This document shows, piece after piece, positions 47,354 to 58,263 of a DNA stretch of 64,000 nucleotides. How positions within the stretch are numbered: position 1 is the stretch's first letter; each line of letters begins with the position of its first letter. The notes below the pieces were generated by a model. The model saw only the letters and a program-made list of their open reading frames with translations. It was not told the origin of the DNA and made no database searches. Source of the DNA: Rahnella bonaserana (GTDB lineage: Bacteria; Pseudomonadota; Gammaproteobacteria; Enterobacterales; Enterobacteriaceae). Both the position numbers and the translations under genes were made by a program. The stretch spans positions 124,001-188,000 of the forward strand of contig NZ_JAFMOW010000062.1 of assembly GCF_019049675.1 (NCBI RefSeq). The letters are read 5' to 3'.

Positions 47354-49636
47354 TTAGTGTTTTGCGGTACTGATCAGCTCAAAAAGCACCACGGTGCGGG
47401 ATGTGCAGATGTACTCGCGACCAAATTCGAAATTATGTTCGTTAACGTCATCCGGCTGGAAGGTGTCGAAAATATGCCGCCAGCTTTCGCCGTGTGCAAC
47501 GGAAGGCAGGGTGAACACCACGTCTTCATGTGAGGCATTAAACAGCAGCAACACCGTACTTAATGACCCCTGACGCAGTAAACCGGTCGGTTGCGCGCGG
47601 CCATCAAGCAGCATCGCAATGCATTTCGCGTGCGGATCTTTCCAGGCTTCATCGCTCATTTCCGGCCCCTGTGGCTGGAACCAGCTGACATCTTTCACGC
47701 CCAGCTTTTCGTGTACCGCGCCGGTGAGAAAACGCCCGCGATGTAAAATCGGGAAGCGCTTACGCAGTGCAATCAGACGATGGGTGAACAGTAATAATGC
47801 CTGACCCTTTTCTTCGATATTCCAGTTAATCCACGCAATTTCAGTGTCCTGACAATAAGCATTGTTATTGCCATTCTGTGACCGCGCAAACTCATCTCCG
47901 GCCAGCAGCATTGGCGTACCCTGCGAGAACAAAAGCGTCGCCAGCATGTTACGCATCTGCCGCAGACGCAGTTCATTGATCGCCGGATCATCACTCGGGC
48001 CTTCCACGCCATAATTGGCCGAAATGTTATTATCGCTACCGTCCTCACCGTTCTCGCCATTGGCTTCGTTGTGTTTACTGGCATACGAAACCCAGTCATT
48101 GAGCGTAAAACCGTCGTGCGCGGTAATAAAATTCACGGAAGCGTAAGGCTTGCGGCCACGGTGATTGAACAAATCTGCTGACCCGGAAAGTCGCGTGGCG
48201 AACTGCGCCAGCTGGCCTTCATCACCGCGCCAGAATTTGCGCACCGTATCGCGGAAACGGTCATTCCATTCCATCCAGCCGGGCGGGAAACCGCCAACCT
48301 GATAACCGCCCGGACCGCAGTCCCAGGGCTCTGCAATCAGTTTGCACTGGCTGAGAACAGGATCCTGGCGGCAGGTATCGAGAAAACCGCAGCCTTCATC
48401 AAATCCATAGCTTTCGCGGCCGAGAATGGTAGCCAGGTCAAAGCGGAAACCATCGACCTGCATTTCTGTCGCCCAGTAACGCAGCGAATCGGTAACCATT
48501 TGCAGCACACGGGGATGGCTGAGATTGAGGGTGTTACCGGTGCCGGTATCGTTGATGTAATAACGTTTATTGTCCGGCATCAGACGGTAATAGCTGGCGT
48601 TATCGATGCCTTTAAATGAGAGCGTTGGCCCGAGTTCGTTACCTTCCGCCGTGTGGTTATACACCACATCCAGTATCACCTCGATATTGGCGGCGTGCAG
48701 GGTGGCAATCATTTGCTTGAACTCATTTACGGTCTGCGTCGCCATATACTGCGGATGCGGCGCAAAGAAACTGAGTGTGTTGTACCCCCAGAAATTATGC
48801 AGTCCTTTGTCCTGCAAATGCCGGTCATCGGTAAAAGCATGAATGGGCATCAGCTCAACCGATGTCACGCCCAGGGATCGGATATATTCCACAATGTGCG
48901 GCGTACTCATGCCGGAAAAGGTTCCGCGCAGATGCTCGGGAACTGCCGGATGGCGCATGGTATAACCGCGAACATGCGTTTCGTAGATCAGCGTTTTTTC
49001 CCACGGAATGTGTCTTTTACGCGAGCGAGCCCATGAGAATGCCGGGTCGATCACGCGACACTTAGGCAGAAACTCGGCGCTGTCACGGTTATCAATATGC
49101 AGGTCTTTTTTCGGGCTCTGCATATCATAGGCGAACAGCGCATCGTCCCATTTCAGCTCACCGACAATCTGTTTGGCATACGGGTCGAGCAGCAGTTTGG
49201 CGGGATTAAACCGGTGTCCGTCATGCGGCGCATACGGGCCATGCACGCGATAGGCATAAAGCAGACCGGGGCGGGCATCGGGCAGATAACCATGCCAGAC
49301 CTCATCGGTGTATTCCGGTAACTCAATTACGTCGTACTGTTCGCCGTCTTCATTGAAAAGACACAATTCGACTTTGGTGGCGTTAGCCGAGAAAAGGGCG
49401 AAGTTCACACCCAGCCCGTCCCATGTCGCACCCAGCGGCACGGGCAATCCTTCACGTACGCGGGTGGTATGTCCGGAATCGAAACTGCGAACAATTTCGC
49501 CGTCACTGTAGGGATGGATAATCCGCACGCCGAGTTCGTCCACGGCGATATCAACCTGAGCATGTGAAGGAACTGTGCGGACTTCTTCCGTTGTGGCGGT
49601 AGGTTTACTTGTCTTGCTTGACCGGGCCTTTGTCAT
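47354..49636 (-). CDS. GlgX-like glycogen debranching enzyme / isoamylase
   Basis: 760 residues from ATG 49636 (GGAG 11 nt upstream; a GTG four codons earlier is poorly placed). GH13 domain with N-terminal CBM48: 'PVPLGATWDGLGVNFALFSA', catalytic Asp in 'VDGFRFDLATILGRE', Glu in 'LIAEPWDCGPGGYQVG', third acid in 'ITAHDGFTLNDWVS'. Longer than E. coli GlgX (657) by a Lys/Ser/Thr-rich N-terminus. Not in a glycogen operon; no treY/treZ either. Cleaves alpha-1,6 branches of glycogen or similar. Confidence 0.88.
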   Translation of the reverse strand: MTKARSSKTSKPTATTEEVRTVPSHAQVDIAVDELGVRIIHPYSDGEIVRSFDSGHTTRVREGLPVPLGATWDGLGVNFALFSANATKVELCLFNEDGEQYDVIELPEYTDEVWHGYLPDARPGLLYAYRVHGPYAPHDGHRFNPAKLLLDPYAKQIVGELKWDDALFAYDMQSPKKDLHIDNRDSAEFLPKCRVIDPAFSWARSRKRHIPWEKTLIYETHVRGYTMRHPAVPEHLRGTFSGMSTPHIVEYIRSLGVTSVELMPIHAFTDDRHLQDKGLHNFWGYNTLSFFAPHPQYMATQTVNEFKQMIATLHAANIEVILDVVYNHTAEGNELGPTLSFKGIDNASYYRLMPDNKRYYINDTGTGNTLNLSHPRVLQMVTDSLRYWATEMQVDGFRFDLATILGRESYGFDEGCGFLDTCRQDPVLSQCKLIAEPWDCGPGGYQVGGFPPGWMEWNDRFRDTVRKFWRGDEGQLAQFATRLSGSADLFNHRGRKPYASVNFITAHDGFTLNDWVSYASKHNEANGENGEDGSDNNISANYGVEGPSDDPAINELRLRQMRNMLATLLFSQGTPMLLAGDEFARSQNGNNNAYCQDTEIAWINWNIEEKGQALLLFTHRLIALRKRFPILHRGRFLTGAVHEKLGVKDVSWFQPQGPEMSDEAWKDPHAKCIAMLLDGRAQPTGLLRQGSLSTVLLLFNASHEDVVFTLPSVAHGESWRHIFDTFQPDDVNEHNFEFGREYICTSRTVVLFELISTAKH

Positions 49637-49850
49637 ACTCGACGTCACTCCATTTCAGGGAAATCTGACAAAAAAATGCCGAAAAAGGGCCATCTGCGCA
49701 TGCACAGACGATAATAACGAGTGTAGACCGGAGTTTGGAACTTCTCCCGTTAACCGTCGAAAAGCTGTACAAGGCGCAGAGCATCAATGATAGTGAGAAC
49801 GAAAAGACTAGCCTGCTAGTTATTGTCTGACTTTCTCCAGAGGAATTCCC

Positions 49851-50795
49851 ATGACCATCGCGTTACTCAGCCATGTCGATCTTGATGCTGGCTATCCTGA
49901 CCGGTTTAAAGCGGCCGGTTTTACTCTTTATTTTGCGACGACGCCGGAACAACGTAACACTCTGGATCCGCAGATAGCACAGCAGATCCGCGCGGTGCTG
50001 ACCATCGGCAGTATTGGTTTAAGCGCGGCAGAAATGGATAACCTGCCAGACCTGGAAATCATTTGCGCGCAGGGTGTCGGATTTGAACATATTGATGTTG
50101 CCGCAGCGAAACAGCGCGGTATTCATGTCACGCATGGTCCGGGAACCAATAATTCTTCCGTGAGCGATCACACGCTGGCGCTGATGCTGGCGATCACCCG
50201 TAAAATCCCGCAATTCGATGCGGCGGTGCGGGGCGGAGAATGGAAAAAATCCCGCTGGAATACACCAGGAATGGCGGGGAAGCGTTTAGGAATTATCGGG
50301 ATGGGCAACATCGGCAGTCTTATTGCCCGCCGTGCTGCGGGTGGATTTGATATGGAAATTGCTTATCATAACCGTCGCCCGTTGCAGGATACGCCATACC
50401 CTTATTTCCCGGATGTCACCGGACTGGCGCAATGGGCTGATTATCTGGTGGTAGCAACGCCGGGTGGCAAAGACACGGTCAGGCTGGTCGATGCGGACGT
50501 CCTTCGCGCGCTGGGGCCGGAAGGATTTGTCATTAACATTGCGCGCGGCAGCGTGGTGGACAGCGGGGCGCTGATCGCCAGTCTCAGAAATCATGAAATT
50601 GCCGGCGCGGCGCTGGATGTAGTAGATGGCGAGCCGCAAGTACCGGTGGAAATGCTGACACTGGATAACCTGGTCATCACGCCGCACGTGGCAGGGCGTT
50701 CGCCCGAATCCGTCGAAAACATGATGACGCTGGTGTTATCGAACCTCACCGCGCAATTTAGTGACAAACCTGTCATCACGCCGGTGCCGCAATAG
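49851..50795 (+). CDS. D-isomer 2-hydroxyacid dehydrogenase
   Basis: 314 residues. NAD(P)-binding 'KRLGIIGMGNIGSLIARRA', then catalytic Arg in 'INIARGSVVDSGAL', Glu in 'LDVVDGEPQVP', and His in 'ITPHVAGRSPE'. Resembles glyoxylate/hydroxypyruvate reductases. The Rossmann loop ends with 'HNRR', which favours NADPH. Substrate not fixed by sequence. Confidence 0.88.
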   Translation: MTIALLSHVDLDAGYPDRFKAAGFTLYFATTPEQRNTLDPQIAQQIRAVLTIGSIGLSAAEMDNLPDLEIICAQGVGFEHIDVAAAKQRGIHVTHGPGTNNSSVSDHTLALMLAITRKIPQFDAAVRGGEWKKSRWNTPGMAGKRLGIIGMGNIGSLIARRAAGGFDMEIAYHNRRPLQDTPYPYFPDVTGLAQWADYLVVATPGGKDTVRLVDADVLRALGPEGFVINIARGSVVDSGALIASLRNHEIAGAALDVVDGEPQVPVEMLTLDNLVITPHVAGRSPESVENMMTLVLSNLTAQFSDKPVITPVPQ

Positions 50796-50827
50796 CACGT
50801 TTTCACCGCTCGCCTGCACCCTGATAT

Positions 50828-50852
50828 AAACGCCGCCTGTCGGCGTTTTTTT
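50828..50852 (+). terminator. Terminator after the hydroxyacid dehydrogenase
   Basis: AAACGCCG, CCTGT loop, CGGCG then seven T. Confidence 0.9.
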
Positions 50853-50967
50853 ACGGGTGTCATCCCGTCGTTAGTCGGAAAAAGCATAAGACACAGCTTT
50901 TTCTTATTTGTCTGGCATAGCAACAGATCGTAACAATAGGGTTTTGGCAAGCAAGAGGCAGACAGCG

Positions 50968-51921
50968 GTGAACTTTCAACAACTCAAAATTATACGGGAA
51001 TCAGCGCGATGCAACTACAACCTGACTGAAGTCTCGAACATGTTATTCACTTCACAGTCAGGGGTCAGCCGCCATATTCGCGAGCTGGAAGATGAGCTGG
51101 GCGTTGAGATATTCATCCGTCGAGGTAAGCGTTTGCTGGGACTCACGGAGCCCGGTAAAGAGTTGCTGGCTGTCGCCGAAAGGATCCTCAACGAAGCACA
51201 GAACATCCGCCGTCTGGCCGATGTTTTCTCGAAAGAGGACGCTGGCGTTCTGACTATCGCCACAACCCATACTCAGGCGCGTTACAGCCTGCCGAAAGTC
51301 ATCAAAGCGTTCCGCGCGATTTATCCCGGTGTGCGTCTTGAATTACATCAGGGCTCGCCGCAGGAAGTTCTCGCGATGCTGCTGAGCGGGCAGGCGGATG
51401 TCGCCATTGCCAGCGAAAAACTGATGAACGACCCGGCTGTGGCGGCGTTCCCGTATTACCGCTGGCATCACGCGATAGTGGTTCCGCAAGGTCATCCGCT
51501 GACATTGCAGCATCCGGTGACATTGCAACATCTGAGTGAGCTGCCGTTAATCACCTATCGTCAGGGGATCACCGGTCGCTCCCGCCTTGATGAAGCTTTT
51601 AACCGCGCCGCGCTCACCGCCGATATCGTGCTCAGTGCTCAGGATTCCGATGTAATTAAAACTTACGTCGAACTCGGACTGGGTGTGGGCATTCTGGCGG
51701 ATAAAGCGTTTGAAGCCGCCCGTGATACCGGCCTTCAGCTGATCAACGCCGAGCATCTGTTCGAAGCTAACACCGTCTGGCTGGGGCTGAAAAAATCGCA
51801 ATTGCAACGTAACTACGTCTGGCGGTTTATTGAATTGTGTAATCCGGGACTGTCTGTGAATGAGATTAAAGAGAAGGTATTTGCGACGGGTGGGGAACCG
51901 GTGATTGACTATCAGATCTGA
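50968..51921 (+). CDS. cbl: LysR-type regulator Cbl
   Basis: 317 residues from GTG 50968, with AGAGG upstream; product starts MNFQQLKIIRESA like E. coli Cbl (316). HTH 'LTEVSNMLFTSQSGVSRHI'; effector domain 'GVLTIATTHTQARYSLP', 'VLSAQDSDVIKTYVELGLG'. Activates genes for use of organic sulfur (tau, ssu) under sulfate starvation, with adenosine 5'-phosphosulfate as anti-inducer in E. coli. SsuA/SsuD-like genes stand 7 kb away in this window. Confidence 0.93.
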   Translation: MNFQQLKIIRESARCNYNLTEVSNMLFTSQSGVSRHIRELEDELGVEIFIRRGKRLLGLTEPGKELLAVAERILNEAQNIRRLADVFSKEDAGVLTIATTHTQARYSLPKVIKAFRAIYPGVRLELHQGSPQEVLAMLLSGQADVAIASEKLMNDPAVAAFPYYRWHHAIVVPQGHPLTLQHPVTLQHLSELPLITYRQGITGRSRLDEAFNRAALTADIVLSAQDSDVIKTYVELGLGVGILADKAFEAARDTGLQLINAEHLFEANTVWLGLKKSQLQRNYVWRFIELCNPGLSVNEIKEKVFATGGEPVIDYQI

Positions 51922-51936
51922 GTGGCAAGCTTTTCG

Positions 51937-51970
51937 CTCCTGCCCCTGCGAAGGGGGAGGCTGGGAGGGA
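51937..51970. repeat. G/C-rich dyad resembling a dispersed intergenic repeat
   Basis: CTCCTGCCCC, TGCG, AAGGGGGAGG then CTGGGAGGG. Imperfect hairpin; sequences of this kind are scattered in some enteric genomes (memory only). Confidence 0.35.
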
Positions 51971-51988
51971 GCTAACTGAGCTCTTTTT
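51969..51988 (+). terminator. Terminator of cbl
   Basis: GAGCT, AACTG, AGCTC followed by five T, 48 nt after the cbl stop. Confidence 0.6.
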
Positions 51989-52011
51989 CGGCAAGGCAAA
52001 TTTCACATATA

Positions 52012-52039
52012 AAAAAACCGGTCCTGAGACCGGTTTTTT
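52012..52039. terminator. Bidirectional terminator between cbl and rnb
   Basis: AAAAAACCGGTC, CTGA, GACCGGTTTTTT, perfect. Confidence 0.92.
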
Positions 52040-52059
52040 ACATCCGCTAACAGCGAAAC

Positions 52060-54003
52060 CTAAACTGCGGGTTTGGCGATCACGTTACGATTTTCCATGC
52101 GAACTTCCGCAATGTTCACATCAATGATATCGCTCTGACGGTAGGCCACTTCGCCTTTAATCAGCACGGTGCCAGTATCAGCACTGCATACCAGTTCGTC
52201 GCGCACGCTGTGCAGGAACGGAGCCGGGATGAACGCCACTGCGCCGATGTCTTGCAGACGCACACGCAGACCGCCGCGGGTGACATCAATGATTTCAGCG
52301 CTGAACTTAACGTCAGTACCGACTTTATCTTCCAGATAGCGCGCATACAGCCAGTCACCGACATCACGTTCGGCCATGCGGTTAGCACGGCGACGCTCTG
52401 CCAGCTGAACGGTCATGTCGTCCTGAGGTTTCTCAGCAGACTGTTGCAGGATCATTGCTTTCAGCAGACGGTGATTCACCATGTCACCGTATTTACGGAT
52501 TGGTGATGTCCAGGTGGCGTAAGCTTCCAGACCCAGACCATAATGCGGCCCTGGAGTGGTGCTGATTTCTGCAAACGTCTGGAAACGACGGATACGGCTG
52601 TCGAGGAACTGCGTTGGCAGCGCATCCAGTTTACGGCGCAATGCGCAGAAACCTGGCAGCGTCAGCAGTTCTTCAGCATTAGCTTCAACGTCGTTGGCCT
52701 GCAACACGGTCACTGCGTTTTCTACCAGCAGCGGATCAAAACCAGTATGCACGTTGTAAACGCCGAAACCGAGGCTGTCGCGCAGGGCGATAGCTGCACA
52801 GACGTTGGCGGCAATCATGGATTCTTCCACGATGCGGTTAGCGATACGGCGATGTTCAGCGACGATTTCCAGCACGTTGCCTTTCTCACCCAATACGAAG
52901 CGGTAATCAGGACGGTCTTTAAACACCAGCGCGTGTTCAGTGCGCCATGTGCTGCGCAGGTCACAGACGCGTTTCAGCAGACGGATTTGCGAGGCAATCA
53001 CATCGCTGGCCGGTTGCCATTCGCTTTTCTCATCCGCTTCCAGCCAGTCAGACACATCATCGTAGGCCAGCTTAGCTTTCGATTCGATGGTCGCGGCAAA
53101 GAAACGAATATCACTGCCCAGTGCACCTTCGGTGCCCAGCGTCACAGAGCACGCCAGAACCGGACGGCTGACATCCGGCCACAAAGAACAGATATCATCA
53201 GACAATTCACGCGGCAGCATCGGGATGTTGAAACCCGGCAGATAGTTGGTGAATGCGCGTTTTTTGGCGATATTGTCGAGATCGCTGCCTTCACTGACGT
53301 AAGCCGTCGGGTCGGCAATCGCGATAGTCATTTGCAGGGTGCCGTCGCCGTTGTCTTTCACATACAGCGCGTCATCCATATCCTGCGTGCTGCCGCTGTC
53401 GATGGTGACAAATGGCAGGGCAGTCAGATCTTCGCGGGTCAGGCCTTCATCGCGCAGTTCTGCGATGTCAGATTTTGGCGCTTCACGTTCGAGATTATGA
53501 CGTGCCAGCGTCACCCACCACGGCGCGAGATCGTCAGTGCCGGTGGTGATCCATTCGGTGATTTCAGCCTGGAAGCTGTGATCGCCTTCTTTCAGCGGGT
53601 GGCGGCGCATTTCAGCCACACACCAGTCGCCGTCGCTCACTTCATGATTGATATTGCGGGCAACGCGGCACTGAATGGAATCACGTAATAAAGGGTGGTC
53701 CGGAATGATAGAAAGACGGTCGTCTTTCCTGGTCACGCGGCCTACAAAACGACTAAGGAACGGCTCAACCAGCGTTTCCGGCTGAACGATTTCACGCTCT
53801 TTCTCTGTTTGCAGGGAGGCAATGACGCGATCCCCGTGCATGACTTTTTTCATGTACGGAGGCGGAATGAAATAGCTTTTTTGACCGTCTACTTCAAGAA
53901 AGCCAAAGCCTTTCTCAGTGCCTTTCACGATGCCTTCGACACGCGGAGTCTGAGAGTGAAGTTGCTGTTTTAGCTGCGCGAGCAGCGGGTTATCTTGAAA
54001 CAT
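52060..54003 (-). CDS. rnb: Exoribonuclease II (RNase II)
   Basis: 647 residues (E. coli 644). Degrades single-stranded RNA 3' to 5'. Begins [15 protein letters not shown]; two cold-shock-type RNA-binding domains in the first 170 residues, RNB catalytic domain with the metal-binding Asp group in '[15 protein letters not shown]', '[15 protein letters not shown]' and '[20 protein letters not shown]', then a C-terminal S1 domain. Cytoplasmic. Confidence 0.97.
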   Translation of the reverse strand: MFQDNPLLAQLKQQLHSQTPRVEGIVKGTEKGFGFLEVDGQKSYFIPPPYMKKVMHGDRVIASLQTEKEREIVQPETLVEPFLSRFVGRVTRKDDRLSIIPDHPLLRDSIQCRVARNINHEVSDGDWCVAEMRRHPLKEGDHSFQAEITEWITTGTDDLAPWWVTLARHNLEREAPKSDIAELRDEGLTREDLTALPFVTIDSGSTQDMDDALYVKDNGDGTLQMTIAIADPTAYVSEGSDLDNIAKKRAFTNYLPGFNIPMLPRELSDDICSLWPDVSRPVLACSVTLGTEGALGSDIRFFAATIESKAKLAYDDVSDWLEADEKSEWQPASDVIASQIRLLKRVCDLRSTWRTEHALVFKDRPDYRFVLGEKGNVLEIVAEHRRIANRIVEESMIAANVCAAIALRDSLGFGVYNVHTGFDPLLVENAVTVLQANDVEANAEELLTLPGFCALRRKLDALPTQFLDSRIRRFQTFAEISTTPGPHYGLGLEAYATWTSPIRKYGDMVNHRLLKAMILQQSAEKPQDDMTVQLAERRRANRMAERDVGDWLYARYLEDKVGTDVKFSAEIIDVTRGGLRVRLQDIGAVAFIPAPFLHSVRDELVCSADTGTVLIKGEVAYRQSDIIDVNIAEVRMENRNVIAKPAV

Positions 54004-54089
54004 ATCGTCCAGAGAATTGGGGGTTAATGTGGCTCGATTAGCGGCAGACAGTTTTACGCGATCTGGTCCCTTCGGGCAAGCGGCATCTA

Positions 54090-54145
54090 CCCCTTTCGCC
54101 TCATAACCCTGAAGCGAAAGGGGAGATTTGCGCGAGGGCGCGCAA
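54090..54145. repeat. Two hairpins between ydeP and rnb
   Basis: CCCCTTTCGC (54090-54099) pairs with GCGAAAGGGG (54114-54123), and TTGCGCG-AGGG-CGCGCAA at 54128-54145. They follow the ydeP stop on the minus strand; T runs are absent so termination would be inefficient. Confidence 0.55.
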
Positions 54146-54152
54146 GTCCGAC

Positions 54153-56459
54153 TTATGCAATACGTTGCAGGTCGACTTTTTGCTCGCAGCGACGGATAGT
54201 GACCGGCACGGCTTTGGAGGTCGGGGTATGGGTCTGGTCACCAAAACTGGACATTGGCACCAGCGGATTGGTTTCCGGATAATAAGCCGCCAGATTACCG
54301 CGCGGAATGTCGTAGCTGACCAGTTTGAAACCGGTCACTTTACGCTCGATGCCGTCGTTCCACAGCGTTTCTATTTCCACCAGTTCGCCGTCTTTCAGGC
54401 CGAGATCAGCCAGATCCTGCGGGTGAATAAACAGCACTTCGCGCTGGCCGTAAACGCCACGGTAACGGTCGTCAAGGCCGTAAATTGTGGTGTTGTACTG
54501 GTCGTGTGAACGCAAAGTTTGCAGGGTGAACGGCGCATTCTGGTCGCCCATCGGGATCAGCACGTCCGGCAGTGGGGCCGCGCTGAAATTCGCCTTGCCG
54601 CTGAGCGTGTTGAAATTCAGTTCCGCTGCAGCATTGCCCAAATAGAAGCCGCCTTTAATATCGCAGCGTGCATTGAAATCTTTAAAGCCTGGAATGGTCG
54701 CTTCGATGTGGTCGCGGATCAGATTGTAATCGTCAGCCAGCGCCATCCAGTCGAGGTATTTATCACCGAGAACGGCATTGGCGATACCGCAGACAATCGC
54801 GGTTTCGGAACGCTGTTCTTTCGATAACGGAATGCCGACACCTTCAGACGCATGCACCATGCTGAAGGAGTCTTCAACGGTGATGAACTGCGAACCGGTG
54901 GCCTGCATATCCAGTTCGGTACGGCCCAGTGTTGGCAGGATCAGCGCTTCTTTGCCCGGCGTCAGATGAGAGCGGTTGAGTTTGGTGCTGATTTGCACAG
55001 ACAACTCAAGATTACTCAGCGCCCGTTCGGTACGCGGTGTATCCGGTGCCGCGGCCGCCAGATTTCCGCCGAGACAGATCAGAACTTTGGCTTCTTTACG
55101 CAGCATCGCTTCCAGCGCTTCAACGGTGTTATGGCCCGGCACGCGCGGTGGGGTGAATTTGAAGTGGCTTTCCATCGCATCGAGCAACGCTTTTGGTGCT
55201 TTTTCATCAATGCCCATGGTGCGGTTGCCCTGCACGTTACTGTGGCCGCGAACCGGACACAAACCGGCACCCGGTTTACCGAGCTGACCAAACAGCAGTT
55301 GCAGGTTAGTGATTTCACGCACGGTCGGAACGGAGTGTTTATGCTGCGTTATGCCCATCGCCCAGGTACAAATCACGCGTTCGGCGTTCATATAAATAGA
55401 CGCTGCTTCACGCAGATCCTGTTCGCTCAGACCCGACTGTTCAGTGATTTTTTCCCAGCTGGTGGCATCCACCACGGCCAGATACTCATCCACGCCAACG
55501 CTGTTTGCAGCAATAAAGTCTTCATCGAAAAGGGAAGGCTGGCCGGAGGCGATGCGCTCGCGGTGAGTCTGCAACAGCGCTTTCACGATACCGCGCACGG
55601 CCGCCATATCGCCGCCAAGATTTGGCTGATAATACGCCGCACTGATGCGACCGGCTTTCGGTGTAACCACTTCCAGCGGTTTTTGCGGGTCGGCAAAACG
55701 TTCCAGACCACGTTCACGCAGGGTGTTAAAACTCACCACTTTTGCGCCACGGTCAGACGCATGGCGCAGGCTGTGAAGCATACGCGGATGGTTGGTGCCC
55801 GGGTTCTGACCAAAGACGAAAATGGCATCGGCTTTTTCAAAATCATCCAGACGGATGGTGCCTTTACCGACGCCGATACTTTGCTTCAGGCCGACACCGC
55901 TGGCTTCGTGACACATGTTCGAGCAGTCAGGGAAATTGTTGGTACCGAACATCCGGCCGAAGACCTGATACAGATATGAAGCTTCATTACTGGCGCGCCC
56001 GGAGGTGTAGAAATCTGCCTGATCCGGGCTTTCCAGACCTTTAAGATGACTGGCGATCAGCGCGAAAGCCGCGTCCCAGCTGACAGGTTCGTAATGATCA
56101 GTTTCGCGGTTATAACGCATCGGGTGAGTCAGGCGCCCCTGGTATTCCAGGAAATAATCGCTTTGTTCGCGCAGTTTGCTCACGCTGTGTTGGGCGAAGA
56201 ATTCAGGCTCAACGGCTTTACGGGTGGCTTCCCAGCTGACGGCTTTCGCGCCGTTTTCACAGAAACTGAAGGTGCTGTGGTTGTCATCGCCCCAGGCACA
56301 GCCCGGACAGTCAAATCCGCGACCTTTGTTAACACGCATCAGGTTACGCAGGTTAGACAGAACTTTTTTACTGTCGAAGACGAAACGGGTGGTTGATTCC
56401 AGTGCGCCCCAGCCGCCGGCAGCGCCGTGGTAGGGTTTGATCTCAGTTTTGAATTTCAT
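54153..56459 (-). CDS. ydeP: FdhF/YdeP family molybdopterin oxidoreductase
   Basis: 768 residues (E. coli YdeP 759). Molybdopterin-guanine-dinucleotide family: '[17 protein letters not shown]' near the N-terminus, '[20 protein letters not shown]', '[14 protein letters not shown]', '[18 protein letters not shown]', and a C-terminal MoCo-binding domain ('[19 protein letters not shown]'). Linked to acid resistance in E. coli; physiological substrate unknown. A formate-dehydrogenase name is often given but activity is unproven. Confidence 0.92.
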   Translation of the reverse strand: MKFKTEIKPYHGAAGGWGALESTTRFVFDSKKVLSNLRNLMRVNKGRGFDCPGCAWGDDNHSTFSFCENGAKAVSWEATRKAVEPEFFAQHSVSKLREQSDYFLEYQGRLTHPMRYNRETDHYEPVSWDAAFALIASHLKGLESPDQADFYTSGRASNEASYLYQVFGRMFGTNNFPDCSNMCHEASGVGLKQSIGVGKGTIRLDDFEKADAIFVFGQNPGTNHPRMLHSLRHASDRGAKVVSFNTLRERGLERFADPQKPLEVVTPKAGRISAAYYQPNLGGDMAAVRGIVKALLQTHRERIASGQPSLFDEDFIAANSVGVDEYLAVVDATSWEKITEQSGLSEQDLREAASIYMNAERVICTWAMGITQHKHSVPTVREITNLQLLFGQLGKPGAGLCPVRGHSNVQGNRTMGIDEKAPKALLDAMESHFKFTPPRVPGHNTVEALEAMLRKEAKVLICLGGNLAAAAPDTPRTERALSNLELSVQISTKLNRSHLTPGKEALILPTLGRTELDMQATGSQFITVEDSFSMVHASEGVGIPLSKEQRSETAIVCGIANAVLGDKYLDWMALADDYNLIRDHIEATIPGFKDFNARCDIKGGFYLGNAAAELNFNTLSGKANFSAAPLPDVLIPMGDQNAPFTLQTLRSHDQYNTTIYGLDDRYRGVYGQREVLFIHPQDLADLGLKDGELVEIETLWNDGIERKVTGFKLVSYDIPRGNLAAYYPETNPLVPMSSFGDQTHTPTSKAVPVTIRRCEQKVDLQRIA

Positions 56460-56918
56460 AATTATGCTTCGCAGGTGATTTTTGTCTGATTTTAAACAGC
56501 CGTAACGATGAATTGTTAACCGGAATGTTAATTTTATGTCACAAGTTTAGGAGGGGTATGCGCTCCCGTCTAATCGAATGCCATGATGGTGTGATAGAAG
56601 CGCTCTATCGCAGGAAAATATCGGGGAATAACGCAAATAGCGTTTAAAAATCAGGGATGGGAGCGCAATGCCAATCAGTTTGAAAACAGCGGGTTGTGAT
56701 AATGAAAGCTAATGACCTCGCAGGATGTGGTTTTCGGCTGAAATTAACACAAGTTGTAACAGTATCGTTTCATTATGAAATGCTTAGCAAAAGACTAAGG
56801 GTTTTTCTGCGAGGGGTTTTAGTGCAACCTATGCCGCAGATTTTTAATCCATAGGTTTTTTGTATAGAGTGCGGCTCAGTTTATGCCCCGACTCTGTAGC
56901 GCGTTTAAGGAAGATTCA
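56460..56918. other. 459-nt divergent gap between ydeP and dacD
   Basis: Carries both promoters. TGCGCTCCC near 56560 and GGGAGCGCA near 56665 could pair over about 95 nt. A 29-codon ORF at 56558-56647 follows a strong AGGAGG. Otherwise nothing recognised. Confidence 0.45.
56558..56647 (+). CDS. Possible 29-residue peptide
   Basis: ATG 56558 is preceded by AGGAGGGGT. The product is polar and basic (three Arg in the YRRK region and start) with no recognised family. Listed only because the ribosome site is strong; may be chance. Confidence 0.2.
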   Translation: MRSRLIECHDGVIEALYRRKISGNNANSV

Positions 56919-58088
56919 GTGAAACGTAGTGTAATTAGTGTCTTATCTTGTGTATTGATGTTCTCCGCAGGCAGTGCGAAAGCTATCGCACCACTGGATT
57001 TCCCTGTTGTTCCGCCGAGTATTGATGCGGCTTCTTTTGTGCTGATGGATTATGCCAGTGGTGATGTGCTGGCTGCCGGTAACCCGGATGACCGCCGCAA
57101 TCCGGCCAGCCTGACCAAACTGATGACAGGTTATGTCATTGACCGCGCACTGGATCATAAAAAAATCACCATGGACGATGTGGTCACGGTACCTCAGGAA
57201 GCCTGGGTTGCCGGTAACAAGAGTCTGGAAGGTTCTTCGCTGATGTTCCTTAAACCGGGTGACCGCGTGAGCGTGCGTGATTTGATCCGCGGCATCATCA
57301 TCACGTCCGGTAACGATGCCTGTGTGGCGATGGCCGATTATGTCGCAGGCAGTCAGGACTCATTCGTTGGCATGATGAATCAGTACGTCACCAGCCTTGG
57401 CCTGACGAACACCCATTTCGAAACCGTACATGGTCTGGATGCACCGGGTCAGTACACCACATCTTATGACCTCGCGAAGCTGTCACGTGCCATTATCGGC
57501 GGTGAGCCTGAGGAATATCGCATGTACGCTGAGAAATCACTGACATACGACAACATCACTCAGCAAAACCGTAACGGCCTGCTGTGGGATAAAAATCTGC
57601 AGGTGGATGGCCTGAAAACCGGTCACACCGAAAGTGCCGGTTTCAACATCATTGCCTCTGCAACGCAGGGTGATCGTCGTCTGATCGCAGTCGTTATGGG
57701 CGGTAAAAGCTCAAAAGGGCGCGAAGAACAGGCGCGTAAACTGCTGACCTGGGGTTTCCGCGAATACACCAGCAAACAGATTTTCAAAGCGGGTCAGACC
57801 GTTTCGGATGAGCACGTCTGGTTTGGTGCGACTCCTCAGGTGAAAGTCGGTTCACAGAGTGATGTGTTTATCAGCGTACCGCAGGCCGATGCCGATAAAC
57901 TGAAAGCGCAGTATGTGCTGACCAATCCGCAGATTGACGCGCCACTGAAAAAAGGTCAGGAGCTCGGCAACATTAATATCGTAGATAACGGCAAAGTCAT
58001 CAAAACCGTGCCGCTGGTGGCACTGGAAGATGTCGCAGAAGGCGGGATCATCAGCCGTGCGATTGATTACGTGAAACTGAAAATCTGA
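56919..58088 (+). CDS. dacD: D-alanyl-D-alanine carboxypeptidase DacD (PBP6b)
   Basis: 389 residues from GTG 56919 with AAGGAAG upstream; the earlier ATG at 56883 adds a non-signal extension. Signal peptide 1-24, then SxxK S64-L-T-K67, SGN 130-132, KTG 233-235. Trims the terminal D-Ala of peptidoglycan stems in the periplasm. C-terminal beta domain and an amphipathic anchor 'SRAIDYVKLKI'. Confidence 0.94.
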   Translation: MKRSVISVLSCVLMFSAGSAKAIAPLDFPVVPPSIDAASFVLMDYASGDVLAAGNPDDRRNPASLTKLMTGYVIDRALDHKKITMDDVVTVPQEAWVAGNKSLEGSSLMFLKPGDRVSVRDLIRGIIITSGNDACVAMADYVAGSQDSFVGMMNQYVTSLGLTNTHFETVHGLDAPGQYTTSYDLAKLSRAIIGGEPEEYRMYAEKSLTYDNITQQNRNGLLWDKNLQVDGLKTGHTESAGFNIIASATQGDRRLIAVVMGGKSSKGREEQARKLLTWGFREYTSKQIFKAGQTVSDEHVWFGATPQVKVGSQSDVFISVPQADADKLKAQYVLTNPQIDAPLKKGQELGNINIVDNGKVIKTVPLVALEDVAEGGIISRAIDYVKLKI

Positions 58089-58105
58089 TTCGATTTTCTG
58101 AACGT

Positions 58106-58130
58106 AAAAGGCGCCGCTTCGGCGCCTTTT
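58106..58130 (+). terminator. Terminator of dacD
   Basis: AAAAGGCGCCG, CTT, CGGCGCCTTTT plus two T. Confidence 0.9.
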
Positions 58131-58263
58131 TTGTCCCTGAGATTCACATCAAACTTCCCGGCCTGAAAATCGGGGATTGTCACAAATGATTGTTAACAAG
58201 GTGTAATTGGTTTTGAAATCACCGGGCAAATGGCTCACATCCACCCGGTGATTGTGCAAGATT

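Noticed and set aside
52543-53688. 381-codon open frame antisense to rnb
   Set aside because: Fully inside RNase II; composition rich in His, Arg and Gln as expected of an antisense frame.
54852-55979. 375-codon open frame antisense to ydeP
   Set aside because: Entirely inside a clear molybdopterin oxidoreductase gene; no motif of its own.
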